In this document: positions 45,781 to 56,205 of the stretch, piece by piece
Position numbering within the stretch: position 1 is the stretch's first letter
How the letters are laid out: every line of letters begins with the position of its first letter
Assembly (NCBI GenBank): GCA_030762175.1
Contig: CM060831.1
Coordinates: forward strand, 28,407,001 to 28,471,000
Source: Metallyticus violacea
Taxonomy: Eukaryota > Arthropoda > Insecta > Mantodea > Metallyticidae
DNA: 64,000 nt
Direction of reading: 5' to 3'
The notes under the pieces: generated by a model
Databases searched by the model: none
What the model saw: the letters and a program-made list of their open reading frames with translations, nothing else
Told to the model about the DNA's origin: nothing
Translations under genes and position numbers: made by a program

Positions 45781-46984
45781 GCTGATCAACGGGCTGAACA
45801 ACGACGATAAGAACATCACTAGAAGAAAAGGGGAAGAAATTCTGAATCACATCAACAAAAGTAAGGTTAGGTTTAACACACAAGAGCAACTCCTGGCATC
45901 ACTCAACAAAAGACCAGTGGTATACAAAAAAGCAGACAAAGGAAACAAAATTGTAATAATGGACAAAGCAGAGTATAAATCAAAGATGGAGGAACTTCTC
46001 AGGGGGAATGAATACATGAAAATAAAAGCAGATCCTTTAAAGGGATGCATACAGGTTATAAACAAATCCGTCAATAAATGCACAATCATGCCGTCCAAGG
46101 AGAAATCAAAATTAAAAGCAGACAACACCTCATTAGCAAGGGTACACGGTCTACCAAAAATACACAAACCAGAAAATCCCATGAGATCAATTATCAATTA
46201 TAGAAACACACCTTCCTACCAACTAGCAAGATGGCTCCTCCAGAGATTTCAAAAGTTTCCAAAATTTGATAGCTTAAGTATAAAGAATTCCGAAGAGCTG
46301 GTGGAGAAAATCAAAGGTTTGTCTCTCCAAAAGGATGATCTTTTAGTGTCTTTCGATGTAAAGTCACTTTTTCTCAGCATACCAAAATGCAAACTTCCAA
46401 CATTGTTCAAAAATGGTTATAGTCGGTAAAACTGAGCAACAAGGAGATTGAGGAATACATCCAACTAACCGAAGTATGTATTAGTCAGAATTTCTTCAAG
46501 TACAATGGTGAATTTTACAAACAAGAAGCAGGTTTCTATGGGGAATCCATTATCGCCTTTTCTGGCTGATTTGTATAAGAATAGTTTAGAAATGCACATC
46601 ACCAAATCATTTCCACACATTTTCAAAGTATGGCACAGATATGTGGATGATATCTTTGATGATGCTTTGAACTTGCTAAACCTACAAGATAAAGAAATTA
46701 AATTCACTTACGAAACAGAACAAAACAACATGATTCCCTTTCTGGACTTAAAGATTATAAGAACAGGCAACTATTTGGAGTTTGGAATATACAGAAAGGA
46801 CACGCAGACTGAGAATTACATAAAGGCAAGTGGATTCAATCCCACAGCACACAAACATGCAGTTCTCAATAGCTTAGCACATAGACTCGTCAACATACCT
46901 ATGAATGAGTTTGAATACAACAAAGAATACCATCATATTATACAAACAGCAAAATTCAATGGGTATGACCACAAGAAATTGTAG
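45781..46984 (+). pseudogene. PLE reverse transcriptase (frameshifted)
   Basis: Blocks in order: VYKKADKGNKIVIMD; LARVHGLPKIHKPENPMRSI (RT motif 2a); LLVSFDVKSLFLSIP (motif A, catalytic Asp in FDVKSLF); SMGNPLSPFLADLY (motif B); HRYVDDIF at about 46634-46657 (motif C, catalytic DD); IPFLDLKIIR and NSLAHRLVNIP (thumb side). The FDV...PS and YVDD spacing fits PLE RTs, which are related to telomerase. All catalytic Asp residues are present. The gene is broken by frameshifts near 46410 and 46535. Confidence 0.85.
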
Positions 46985-47037
46985 ATAAGAAAATCAAGAA
47001 ATTCAAACAAAAGAAGAGGTTAAAGCATGTTACAACA

Positions 47038-47463
47038 TTGACAGCAATAAAAGAATCTACCATCCACATGAAATTTACTTATCATCCTTGGGCCACCAAA
47101 AAATTCCAAAAAATACTCCGAGAGTTTGGAATTACTTTGTCCCCAGTGAACAAATATTGCCTAAAAAATCTGCTCAATTCTGGTGATAATGATAGAATAC
47201 CTGAGGAGAAGAAGCCAGGAATATATAAAATCAATTGTTCAGAATGTAGCAAAGTATATATTGGAAAAACAAAAAGAAGCATTGGAATCAGACTGAACAA
47301 ACACTGGAGAAACATCAGGTATAATCAGATAAAGAAATCAGCAGTTGCACATTACTTTTGGAGAGATAAACATGATCTAGAAATGGGGAGGAAATTATTG
47401 AAATTCATAGATCGACCTGTTGAGCTGGGAATATGGGAAAAAAAATTATATAAAAAAATATGA
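47038..47463 (+). pseudogene. PLE GIY-YIG endonuclease
   Basis: A 141-codon open frame: ILREFGITLSPVNKY linker, PGIYKINCSECSKVYIGKTK (GIY at 61-63, YIG at 74-76), IGIRLNKHWRN (catalytic Arg candidate R84), SAVAHYFWRDKH and LLKFIDRPVELGIWEK (metal-binding Glu candidates). It encodes the nicking nuclease that primes PLE insertion. It is separated from RT by a stop at 46982. The first ATG is probably not a real start, since the native protein is one RT-EN polypeptide. Confidence 0.85.
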
Positions 47464-47582
47464 GGATAAGGTTATGAACTTTGAGATACCAACAGAAGAC
47501 AAATTAATCCAGAAGTTCATAAAATGTCCATGAGAGCTACACTAAGTCCTCCAGCCAACCAACAACGAAGCCAACAGTCGAC

Positions 47583-47628
47583 TCGCAACTGAGGATGCAG
47601 GCAAAAGCCTGCGAAACTAATTTTGCAT
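47583..47628 (+). ncRNA. Hammerhead ribozyme, long stem II
   Basis: CUGAGGA (47589-47595), U, a perfect 6-bp stem II (GCAGGC/GCCUGC with AAAA loop) and GAAAC (47613-47617) are followed by UAAUU and predicted cleavage after 47622. Stem I is GCAA (47585-47588) with UUGC (47623-47626), different in sequence from ACAG/CUGU of the 16.7-kb copy but equally paired. Stem III has an A where G is expected, which weakens it. Confidence 0.7.
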
Positions 47629-47820
47629 AATTCAACAGTAAGAGGAGCATAAATTATCAAATCGACTCACTAGATAATTAAGAACATAATAGTTGCTTCA
47701 CTGTATTGGTTCTGACATGAAATTAAATGTTATATTTAACTTATAACAAGTTTGTAACTAAATCCAACATAAATCCAGGAGAGTGAATAAGATATTTTAT
47801 AACTCTTTTTGGTGAACATA

Positions 47821-47974
47821 GTGGTTTAAAAACAACGCCAAGGTTAGAACTAGGAATGGGCTATATAGAAATGTTGGATAATAAGGTGAGGAATGAAGTG
47901 GTTTAAAAACAACGCCAAGGTTAGAACTAGGAATGGGCTATATAGAAATGTTGGATAAGAAGGTGAGGAATGAA
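47821..47974 (+). repeat. 77-bp tandem duplication
   Basis: Two head-to-tail units (47821-47897, 47898-47974) differ at about one base. It lies in the LINE coding part just before VVKQVK. The near identity against a decayed background indicates a recent duplication. Confidence 0.95.
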
Positions 47975-50190
47975 GAAGTAGTTAAACAAGTGAAATAAAT
48001 GAAAAAGAATAAAGCAACAGGAATAGATGGTATCCCACCAGAATTTATAAAAGAATGTTGTTGTAATGAAACAGAGTTAAGTTACTTACAGGACTGTTTA
48101 ACTTAATTATGGCAAAGGAAAGTGTACCAGAAAGTCGGAGGAAAGCAATCATTTACCCAATATACAAAGGCAAGGGAAGTGTAGATATGTCAATATACAG
48201 AGGTATTGCATTATTATCAAATGATGGAAATGTTTTTATAGGCATTTTGACAAATCAGCTGCAATATTGGGCTAAGGAATATAAAATTATTTCAGAATTC
48301 CAAATAGGATTTTGCAGGGGGAGAAGCATGACAGTTAATATATTCTTTATAAAAACATTAGTGGACAAATATTTAAAAGATAAGGGAGGAAAACATTTGT
48401 TAACTTAGAGAAAGCATATGATTGCATAGAGTTACAATTGTTATGGGATAAATTACTGAGTAAGGGAGTAAGTTTTCATATGGTGAATATTCTTAAAGCA
48501 TTAACAAGAGAAATACCTTCTGTGTGAAAGCAGGGGAAGGAATGGTAACAAGAGAAATAATTCAAGAGAAGGGGTTAAGACAAAGGTGTAAGTTATCCCC
48601 AGTGCTATTTAATTTGTTTATTAATGACATTTTAATAGAGATAAAAAAGAATAACAATTCATTGCCAATTATTAATAACATTACAATCCTGGGGTTATTT
48701 GCAGATGACTTAGTTATTGGATTCCCAACAATTGGCTTAAAGCAATTATTTCAGCAAATAGACAAATACTGTAATGATTGGAACTTGAAGGCAAATCAGG
48801 AGAAGACTCAAATGGTAGTATTCAAGAAAGGTACATAATTCAGTAAATATGAGAAGTGGAGGAAATGAGATAAAGAATATTAGGCAATTAGGGATTGCAT
48901 TTATCTAGTAGTTAAAATAGATGGGGATGGCAAATGAGAAAAGCAGAAAAAAATTAGCTTTGGCAAAAGGGAAAGGAGCAATGGCAACAGTTAGAGATTG
49001 TAAATATAAAATACCAGATATAATTGTTAAGTGGCTAGAAAAAATATATATTATGGTGGTTGAGGCAAAATTGTTGTATGGTATTAAAATATGGGGACTG
49101 GAAGGATGATGGGAAATTGTGGATGTAGTGCATAGGATGTTTTGTAGAGAAATTTTAGGTGTACCAAGTACAACAGCAAAGGAAGTTGCACAAATTGAAA
49201 TGGGAAGAGTGGCAAGAAAAGGTATGATTGTGGAAAGAGCTCTGGAATATGGTTCAGAATCCTAAACTTAGATGAAAGAAATTTGATACAGAAATGCTTA
49301 GAATTTCAAGAAAAGAGTCTAAGGAGCAATAGGTGGAGTAATAGTCTTAGGATAATTCTGGAGAACAATGGAATGGGGGGCATTTGGAGGAGAGAGAACA
49401 ATGAAAAGGGTTTTTGGAAAGGTAAGAAAGAGATTGGAAGATATAGAAATATAAAAACTGTTTAGCGAGATAGCGGGCAAAAGATCTTTATTATTTTATA
49501 TACCGATAAAAAACAAATGGGCAAGAGAGAAGTATATTGATAAATCAAATAAAGAACAAAGAGAGGGCATTGCTTGGTTAAGAGCAGGCCTGTGGAGATT
49601 AAAAGGAATAAGGAAAGGGTTTCCTCAGAATCAGTGCCCAATATGTGCGGGAAAGGAAGATATGGAACATGTAGTGTTTGAGTGCAAAGGGAGGGGACTC
49701 TGGAGGAAAAAGTTTGTAAACGAAAAATGGTTTAAATTAGATATAGCCTTAATGAAAATCTTTAGTAAAGATAGCAGGAATGTAGGGGAATTCCTGAGCA
49801 AAGTTAAAAATAAATGGAATTGGGTACTAAGAAGGGAAGTAAATCAAATAACTTAAAGGGTTGCATTTGATTTGATTGATGTGATTTGGTTAATCACATT
49901 AGGATGTAGATAAAGGTGATTATGGTTGGGAGTGGATTATAATTTTATTAAATTTGAAATGTAGCATTTAGTATGCATTTGAGAAATAAAGTCATTATTA
50001 GTTTGTAGAGGCTGTAGTTATGGTATAGGTAGAGTAATGAAAAATTTTTATTTAGGACCTTGGATTGGGTCCAAGCCTGGTCCCCTGGAATTCCAGTAGG
50101 CTGCTGCTGATGAACCGGGGACTGGGGACTGATGCAATTATGGTGGAAATATTGTATTGTTCAATTACATTTACTCAGATAAAGGTAATA
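47821..50190 (+). mobile_element. LINE ORF2 relic with 3' UTR
   Basis: Blocks: KNKATGIDGIPPEFIK (RT start), RKAIIYPIYKGKG..YRGIALLS, FQIGFCRGRSM, LRQRCKLSPVLFNLFINDIL, LGLFADDLVIGF (catalytic FADD, DD at about 48704), NLKANQEKTQ. After that come WLRAGLWRLKG and CPICAGKEDMEHVVFECK. The order is that of a non-LTR RT with a C-terminal zinc-knuckle-like region. The 3' UTR has GGTCCCCTGGAATTCCAG and GCTGCTGATGAACCGGGG, shared with 28500-29480. Frames are broken. Confidence 0.75.
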
Positions 50191-50329
50191 GAATGAACCA
50201 ATTATTGAATTTATATTTTTTGTAATCGTGAGGGAGCATACCTTAAAATGGGCCTGAGCCAGATAGGTGGAGGTCCCTGGTAGTTTGTTTTTGTATTTTT
50301 TGTATTTGTTCTTAGCTTATCGATAAATT

Positions 50330-50420
50330 TCAATGTCATTTCATTTCAAATAAAATTATTTTCTAAGGAGCTGCTAAAAACTTTCAGCATGATTCTTGTA
50401 CAAATGCTGTTAGAAAACTT
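50330..50420 (+). mobile_element. Mariner B 3' terminal fragment
   Basis: AAATAAAATTATTTTCTAAGGAGCTGCTAAAAACTTT parallels the right end of mariner B at 31705-31745. No coding part is attached. It lies about 80 bp from the exon at 50503. Confidence 0.55.
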
Positions 50421-50502
50421 AAAATATCTACAGCCAAACCATTTTGTATGAAAGTTACCTAAAAACATCCCAAGGTTTCTACTTAAAGTGCAATACACTT
50501 AC

Positions 50503-50584
50503 CTTGCAGTAGGCCTTGAGAGTCGAGATTGGTATGGCACATCTGGAGGTGACATCAGAGATGGACCTTTTAGTTGGCCATTTG
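50503..50584 (-). CDS. PPP4R4: PPP4R4-like protein, internal exon beside a PLE
   Basis: This 82-bp exon is bounded by GATTTTAG and CAAG|GTAAGT, phase 1 in and phase 2 out, fitting the exons at 55075 and 41044. It encodes ANGQLKGPSLMSPPDVPYQS then RLSRPTAR (about residues 188-215). PLE sequence starts at about 50600, only some 15 nt upstream of the acceptor, so the branch point must lie in PLE-derived DNA unless it is unusually close. Confidence 0.75.
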
Positions 50585-50599
50585 CTAAAATCATAAGAT

Positions 50600-51610
50600 A
50601 TGTGCAAATATTCATGAGTTCATTTGAAATACATATCACGAAAGCCTTCCCTTTAATTTTCAAGTCATGGTATAAGTATGTGGATGATATTTTTGCAATA
50701 ATACTGAAGAAACACTCATTAGATGACCGGAAACTTCTTAATTTGCAACATAAATCTATACAGTTTACCTTAGAAGAGAGAAATGGGTGGCTACCATTTC
50801 TAAATTTAAAAATTATAAGAAATGGAAATTGTTTGAATTTTGGAATTTACAGAAAAGAAACACACACAGAAAATTACATAAAAATTGAGAGTTATAACCC
50901 CATTCCACATAAATACGCAGTGTTTCACAGTTTGGCACACAGATTGATGAATATTCCACTCACAGAAGCAGAGTACAAAATAGAATAACCAATGGTTTCA
51001 ACAAAGACATAGTGATAAAAATTATCAATAAATCTAAAAGACATAAATAGATAAGGGAAGTTTCCACACTGAAAACACAACAAAAAGAAGGATAAAAATT
51101 CAAAAGTTTCACCTACCATCCAATTTACCACAATAAGTTCAAGAACAATTTCAACGATCATGGGATAATGTTAGCCCCAAGGAACAGATGTAATATCAAG
51201 AATTTACTAGGTTGCACAGTAAAAGACTGCATACCAACAGAACAGAAATCAGGAATTTACGAAATAAAATGTGGAGATTGTGAGCAGAGCTACATAGGCA
51301 AAACAAAGAGAAATTTGGAAATTTGGAGGAAAGAACACTTTAGGAATATTTGGTTTAAGCGGTGGATAAATCAGCAGTAGCAGCTCATGTTTGGACCAAA
51401 AATCATGAAATAAAACCGGAAATTAAACTGCTGAAACATCTTCACAACCCAATGGAGTTATCCACTTGGGAAAAAATTTTCATATTAAAAAATAGAGAAA
51501 ACCTAATAAACTTTGAGTTTCCTCCTATGGATGAACTCAGCAATTTCCTACTTCAGCCAACAGATGCCAACAGGAACATCTGGGTGTCTAGCCATCATTT
51601 CGAGTAATGA
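50600..51610 (+). mobile_element. PLE fragment: RT end plus GIY-YIG
   Basis: RT part: IFMSSFEIHITKAFPLIFKS, WYKYVDDIFAII (catalytic DD), GWLPFLNLKIIR, HRLMNIPL. After a degraded linker the frame at 51168 has SGIYEIKCGDCEQSYIGKTK (GIY-YIG core); at 51362 it continues as SAVAAHVWTKNH and LHNPMELSTWEKIF. It is 5' truncated inside RT motif B. No hammerhead was recognised at its 3' side. Confidence 0.8.
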
Positions 51611-51719
51611 AGCAAAATAGGTTAAATGATCTCAAATGCAAGTATTAGAAAATTACACTTTTTAATTGTTCAGTTTAACTTAACTATTAAATTATATTTT
51701 GAAATGTGAATTTGTGAAT

Positions 51720-51875
51720 TGGAACTTATGCAGTGAAGCAAATCATATAATTAAATTGCTGTATGATTGAGTCTGAACTACATGCTCTTGTGATTGTCTG
51801 CAAAATATATTCTAGGTATAAACAAGTTAATGCACAAGAGTCTGTAGTTCCATTCAGCCAAACAATAATTTAACT
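51720..51875 (-). mobile_element. Solo PLE hairpin
   Basis: GAACTACATGCTCTTGTG and its near complement CACAAGAGTCTGTAGTTC enclose about 45 nt. The left side carries the tail in reverse (GGAACTTATGCAGTGAAGC). It is related to 13434-13578 and to the ends of the PLE at 53095-54630. No target duplication was seen. Confidence 0.65.
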
Positions 51876-51886
51876 AACTATGAAAT

Positions 51887-52850
51887 TTCAATATTAATTC
51901 AACATGGAATCTAGCACAGTGAAACACTCATTAATAATCTTTTCTGAGTGAAATATTTGGAACAATCTTTATGTTTTCACTTAAGGAGATTAACTCAGGA
52001 CATATTTCGTAGAACACTTGTCCACATTCTCATTCAACAGCATGACATACAGATTAATAAATATACCACTGAACAAAAAAGAATACAAGAATGAATATCT
52101 ACATATAATAGAAGCAGCTAGATCAAATGGGTTGAGCAAACAAATGATTGACAAAAAAATTTAAAAATTTCAGAAATAAAAAAGAATTAAACAAATCGCA
52201 ACTTTGAATGATTTAGCACAGGGAAAAACATTTAAAAAGTGCACTTACCACCCGTCAGCCAATAAGAAAATTTCAAAAAATTTTCAAGCAGTACAATAGC
52301 TTCTTAGCACCTCAAAACTGACACAGAGTTAAAAATTTATTGAAATTAAAAAAAAAAAATATGGATTCCAGGGCTAAAGAGAAAAAATCTGCTATTTACC
52401 AGATTAATTGCAAGGATTATGAAAAATTGTACATAGAAAAACAATAGGCATTAGGTTGAAGGAACATTGGAGAAATATCCATAACAAACAAATACAAAAA
52501 TCAGCTGTGGCAGCACAATTCTGAAATGAAAACCTTGAAATAGAAAAAGGCATTAAGTTATAAAATACTGTTCAACAACCCAAAGATATGGGAAAAAATT
52601 TATATAAAAAAAAAACATGAGCAAAACTTAATGAATTTAGACATCCTGGAAGCAGACAGCACTTTATCAAAGTTTATCAGAAAATCATCAGATTCAACTC
52701 GGATATCTACCTACCCATTATCTATGAATGATCCAACAGTCGTTTAACAGCTGAGAATGAGTTCAAGTGTTCCACGAAACATGTTCTGAGTTAATCTCCT
52801 TAAGTGAAACCAAAAAGGGTGTTCTAATTATTCAGCTCAGAAGAGATTAT
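51887..52850. mobile_element. Truncated PLE with inverted termini and 12-bp target duplication
   Basis: TAACTATGAAAT is exact on both sides (51875-51886, 52851-52862). The two ends are inverted copies over about 105 bp (AATAATCTTTTCTGAG at left, its complement CTCAGAAGAGATTATT at right). The tail is at the left end. Inside, the plus strand holds a decayed linker and KSAIYQINCKDYEKLYI (GIY-YIG core, damaged), then a ribozyme near 52751. The 22570 and 39474 mini-elements look like this one with the interior removed. Confidence 0.85.
52743..52794 (+). ncRNA. Degenerate hammerhead ribozyme
   Basis: CUGAGAA (52751-52757), with the same G8-to-A change as the copy at 22642, and GAAACAUGUU from 52776. 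Stem I is long (UUAA..CAG with CUG..UUAA) with a bulge; stem II is poorly paired. Probably inactive. Confidence 0.5.
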
Positions 52851-52921
52851 TAACTATGAAATGTTTAATATAACAAATTATTTATCAAGAATTCACTCAA
52901 ATTTCACTAGTTTTGTTCCAC

Positions 52922-52970
52922 GTACTTGTACATGTTTCAAAGGCTGTTGGCTTCATCATCAGCATGGTTC
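52922..52970 (-). ncRNA. Hammerhead ribozyme of PLE A
   Basis: On the minus strand: CUGAUGA (52956-52962), U, stem II GAAGCC-AACA-GCCUUU with one mismatch, GAAAC (52934-52938), AUGUA, with predicted cleavage before 52928. Stem I is CAUG with CAAG (one mismatch). Core bases are intact. The related solo copy at 5856 keeps the matching stem II base (GAAGGC) but has lost GAAAC. Confidence 0.6.
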
Positions 52971-53094
52971 TACTCTCAGCTTCCCAGCATGGCATTAAGA
53001 ATCGCTCTGTGAATTTTATGAACTTTTTGATGAGGTTTCTGTTGTTTGGAAGATCAAAATTAACTAAATTTTCCTTAAAAATTAAAATGTAAAT

Positions 53095-54630
53095 TGGAAC
53101 TTGTACAGTGAAGCTAATCATATAATTGATATTATTGTATGATTTAGTTAAACTACACACTCTTAACACTTCACTTACTTGTCATACTGTATGGAACCGC
53201 ATTTTGTTCTCATCTTCAGCCAGGCTAAAGTTCAACTGTTGGATCATTCGTTGAGCTGTAGGAATGTGTATTCTACTTTGGTGGTGGTATGATAAACTTG
53301 TAGTTTATGTTTTCATCTCTGGTAAAGCCGAATTTCTTTAGACTGTCTTTGTATTTGTAGATGTAGATTTTCTCCCGGGTTGCTAGTTCTGTAGGTCTTT
53401 GTACTGGTTTTAATAATTTTGCTTTATTTGTTATGTCGTGATTTTGTATCCAAAAATTATATGCTACTGTTGATTTCTCTAACTGCTTGTACTTTATGTT
53501 CCTGAAATGTTCCTTTAACCGTGTGCCCATGTTTCTCTTTGTTTTTCCAATGTAGATTTTTTCACATTCTGCACAATTTATTTTGTAAATACCTGATTTT
53601 TCCTCTTGTAGAGTATTGTCATTAACATTGTCTATCAGTAAGTTTTTAACAATAAGTCTATTAATCAGTGCCAACCTGATATTAAAACCTTTAAGAATAT
53701 TCTGACATTTTTTGGTAGCCCATGGATGACATGTGAACTTTTTAAAAATTAGCTTATCTTTTCTTGCTGAAAGTGTTGTGGTTTCTTTAATATGTCTTTG
53801 TCTTGAATTCCTCCACCTTTTTGTGTACTAGTTCTTTTTTAAAACCATTTTTAACCGCTGTTTCTTCAATTTGTTTGTATTCATTACAATGTTCTTCTTT
53901 GTTAATTTGTAGGTTAACTACTCTGTATGTTTAACTGTTAATAACTGCATGTTTGTGTGCTGTGGGGTTAAAACTGTAAGCTTTGATGTGATTATCTTCT
54001 TGTGTATTCTTTCTGTATATTCCAAATTCCAGATTTCCTTGACCTTTCATTATTTTAATATCTAAGAATGGCAAAATGTTATCTGTTTCTATTTTGTATA
54101 TTCAAAAGTTTTAAGGCATCATCAATGAGTTTTTTGTTAACTATGGCAAATATATCATCGACATCCTGTACCATACCTTAAATATGTGTGGAAAAGCTGT
54201 ATTGATGTATGTTTCAAATCTACTCATGAAGAGGTTAGCTAGAAATGGAGATAAGGGGTTGTCCATTGTAAGTCCTGCTTGTTGTTTATAATATTTTCCT
54301 TTGAAAATAAAATAGGCTTGATTTATGCAAATTTCTGTGAGTTTGATGTATTCTTTTATGTGTGTATCCTTAATTCCACTTGTTTTAAGCCAATCATGTA
54401 GATCAATTAACAGTTTTTCTTTTGGTATGCTTGGAAACAAATATTCTACGTTGAAAGAAATTAGAGTGTCAGAAGGATGTGGTTTTATGTCCTTAATTTT
54501 TTCTATTAACTGATATGAATTGTTTATACTCCTGCCTTGAAATTTAGGGAATGTCTTGAATCTATTAAATTGAGTGTGTAGTTCAACTGAATTATACAAT
54601 GATATCAATTATAATTTTTCCTTGTTTTCA
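53095..54630 (-). mobile_element. PLE B: RT fragment, GIY-YIG and inverted termini, nested in PLE A
   Basis: From right to left on the minus strand: a terminal arm (GAGTGTGTAGTTCAACTGAA complement side near 54570-54600); RT with LISFNVEYLFPSIPKEKLL (motif A, Asp changed to Asn in FNVE), KQQAGLTMDNPLSPFLANLFMS and IFKVWYRMSMIY, where the YVDD motif is lost by frameshift; GIY-YIG SGIYKINCAECEKIYIGKTK and STVAYNFWIQNHD (53273-53674); an eroded hammerhead near 53213; the opposite arm and the tail GCTTCACTGTACAAGTTCC at 53095-53115. Dead. Confidence 0.8.
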
Positions 54631-55074
54631 TCTATGAATATATTCTCCCACACTGATAATTTTATGGGTTTTTGAAGAATTTAAAAGTTTAGGTTCAATT
54701 TGGAATTCTTTTTTTTTTTTTTTTTTTTTTTTTTTGGGGCCAGAAATGGAATGCCACTTCAGATTTTTCCATTTGTTTATATTTTACATCTCCCATGTGT
54801 TCCTTAAACCGCAGTGTAATGATCCTTTTTGTTTTAACTATATACTCATATATTTCATATTTCAATCTTTGCAACTGATTTTGTAATACCAAGTATTTTC
54901 CTGGTGGAATTTTGTCTTTCATGTTGGTTTTTATATTTCACTGTGAAAATCTTTGATATTAAATCTGTGAGATGTTTGTTTTCATTTGTAAGGCACAACA
55001 ATTATTGTATATTTTAGGTGTGTTAAAATCATCATGATAAGATTTTTCTCTTAGATCTTGAAAAGTAAACTCAC

Positions 55075-55204
55075 CCATACTTTTTCTTCTTTTCCCACCT
55101 CTTTGCACTGCACTGGAGGGGCCTGTTGCAGAGGTAGCCAGCAACCTTTGTTCTTCATCAAACTTTTCCATGTCTTCTTCATCTTCTTTGGACATAGTTC
55201 TACT
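55075..55204 (-). CDS. PPP4R4: PPP4R4-like protein, internal exon after the HEAT body
   Basis: This 130-bp exon is bounded by ACTTCCAG and ATGG|GTGAGT, phase 0 in and phase 1 out. It encodes SRTMSKEDEEDMEKFDEEQR, LLATSATGPSSAV and QRGGKRRKSMG (residues 145-187): an acidic coiled-coil-like start, then a basic KRRKS site. Human PPP4R4 also has a Glu/Lys-rich helix and basic stretch right after the HEAT repeats, so the position fits. Confidence 0.85.
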
Positions 55205-55570
55205 CTGGAAGTATAATATTGCTACTGTTAGTTCTATTAAGGACATGTTATAAGATGTTCCTCATAATTTCAGATTTTTGTTTTATTTACCATTAGTTTT
55301 GAATTGCACATTTTCCTTTTTTCTTTTGTTTGTTTTTTTTCCTGTTAAATTTACTACATTGTGCAAGTACAAAATTAAGATCAAGAAGCATTTAAACTCT
55401 GAATCCATATTTAGTGTCCAGACATAAATTAATTTTTTTTAACTTGAACAAAGAAAGACTTAGAAATTGATAATAAAATGTAAGACTTTTCTAAGTAAAT
55501 TAACATGCCCTGTTTGTTTACATTATCAATAAAGCTATTCTGATGCATAGATAAGTTTAACTAAACATAC

Positions 55571-55770
55571 ACTGGCATCCAAATTTGTCATAGCTTGCAT
55601 TGCTTTACGAAGTTCCCGTTTTACATCTCGGTCACTCTCCTTGCTAGTTAATTTCCTTACACAGGCTTCCAGTTGATTTAAAAGTTTATGATCACCACTG
55701 GACAGAACCATTGCCTTCATCTTTGGCATTAGTGCCACAACCATTAGCCTGATGTTTGGCACTGGATCAT
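55571..55770 (-). CDS. PPP4R4: PPP4R4-like protein, HEAT-repeat exon
   Basis: This 200-bp exon lies between ATTTGTAG and AGT|GTATGT, phase 1 in and phase 0 out. It encodes DPVPNIRLMVVALMPKMKAM, LLNQLEACVRKLTSKESDRD and VKRELRKAMQAMTN (residues 78-144). This is the most diagnostic segment: the DPV.N.R....L.PK.K start, the LL.QLE.CVRKL helix and the K/E-D-RDV end match the last HEAT repeat of PPP4R4. The protein is a regulatory subunit that binds the catalytic subunit of protein phosphatase 4 in the cytoplasm. Confidence 0.9.
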
Positions 55771-55949
55771 CTACAAATAATAAAGCTTATAATTAAACAA
55801 ACTACAGCATACTTACTATAAAATAATTTATGATGGTGATTTCTACGAGAGAGTTACATAAAGTTCCATTATAAAGCATCTTTTAGCATTACGGTTTTGA
55901 ATAATTACTCATAATTAAATATAAAACACTAACACTATCAATAGTAATG

Positions 55950-56205
55950 AACAATTTGGCCGCGAACTCTTGAACAGAAGGCCTGGAGGATGATTCCAAT
56001 CAGACCATCCACCCTTAGTGATTATTTTTCTGTTTTCCTCAGCCCTCATAAATGGCAAATGAGGTACCTTAAAATTAGGCCTCAAACCATTCCCTCCTTA
56101 AAAAAACTTTTCTCAGTTTATCAATTCATCTTATGTATCACTAGTGCCCACTGCCTGTGGTGCTTCAATAGTAAAATTGGGCATTAAACACTATTTTTAA
56201 AAAAG
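55950..56205 (+). mobile_element. tRNA-derived SINE (family 2)
   Basis: Second copy of the 15271-15552 element: CCTCAGCCCTCATAAATGGC, TATGTATCACTAG, GCCTGTGGTGC and GGGCATTAAACACT in the same order. The head is eroded. It lies in an intron of the PPP4R4-like gene. Confidence 0.7.

Larger units (their letters stand above)
45781..47738 (+). mobile_element. Penelope-like retroelement, most complete copy (EN+)
   Basis: The order is an N-terminal region (INGLNNDDKN..KADKGNKIVIMDKAEY), RT, linker, GIY-YIG nuclease, hammerhead ribozyme, then the PLE terminus with the tail TTGCTTCACTGTATTGGTTC. This is the canonical plan of Penelope/Poseidon-type elements. At least two frameshifts (about 46410 and 46535) and a stop before the linker make it non-functional, but most domains are otherwise readable. 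It starts next to the 5' end of the minus-strand LINE. The left boundary is not fixed by a duplication. Confidence 0.85.
52863..54935 (-). mobile_element. PLE A, split by PLE B
   Basis: The right part (about 54625-54935, minus) reads KTKRIITLRFKEHMGD, SEVAFHFWPQ, then an A-run giving poly-Lys, then LLKFFKNP and W.NIF.DENKEK. The left part (52863-53094) continues ENLVNFDLPNNRNLIKKFIKF followed by a hammerhead and the terminus. The two pieces join into one GIY-YIG C-terminus once PLE B (53095-54630) is set aside. AATTTTCCTT-like sequence occurs at both junctions. Confidence 0.75.
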
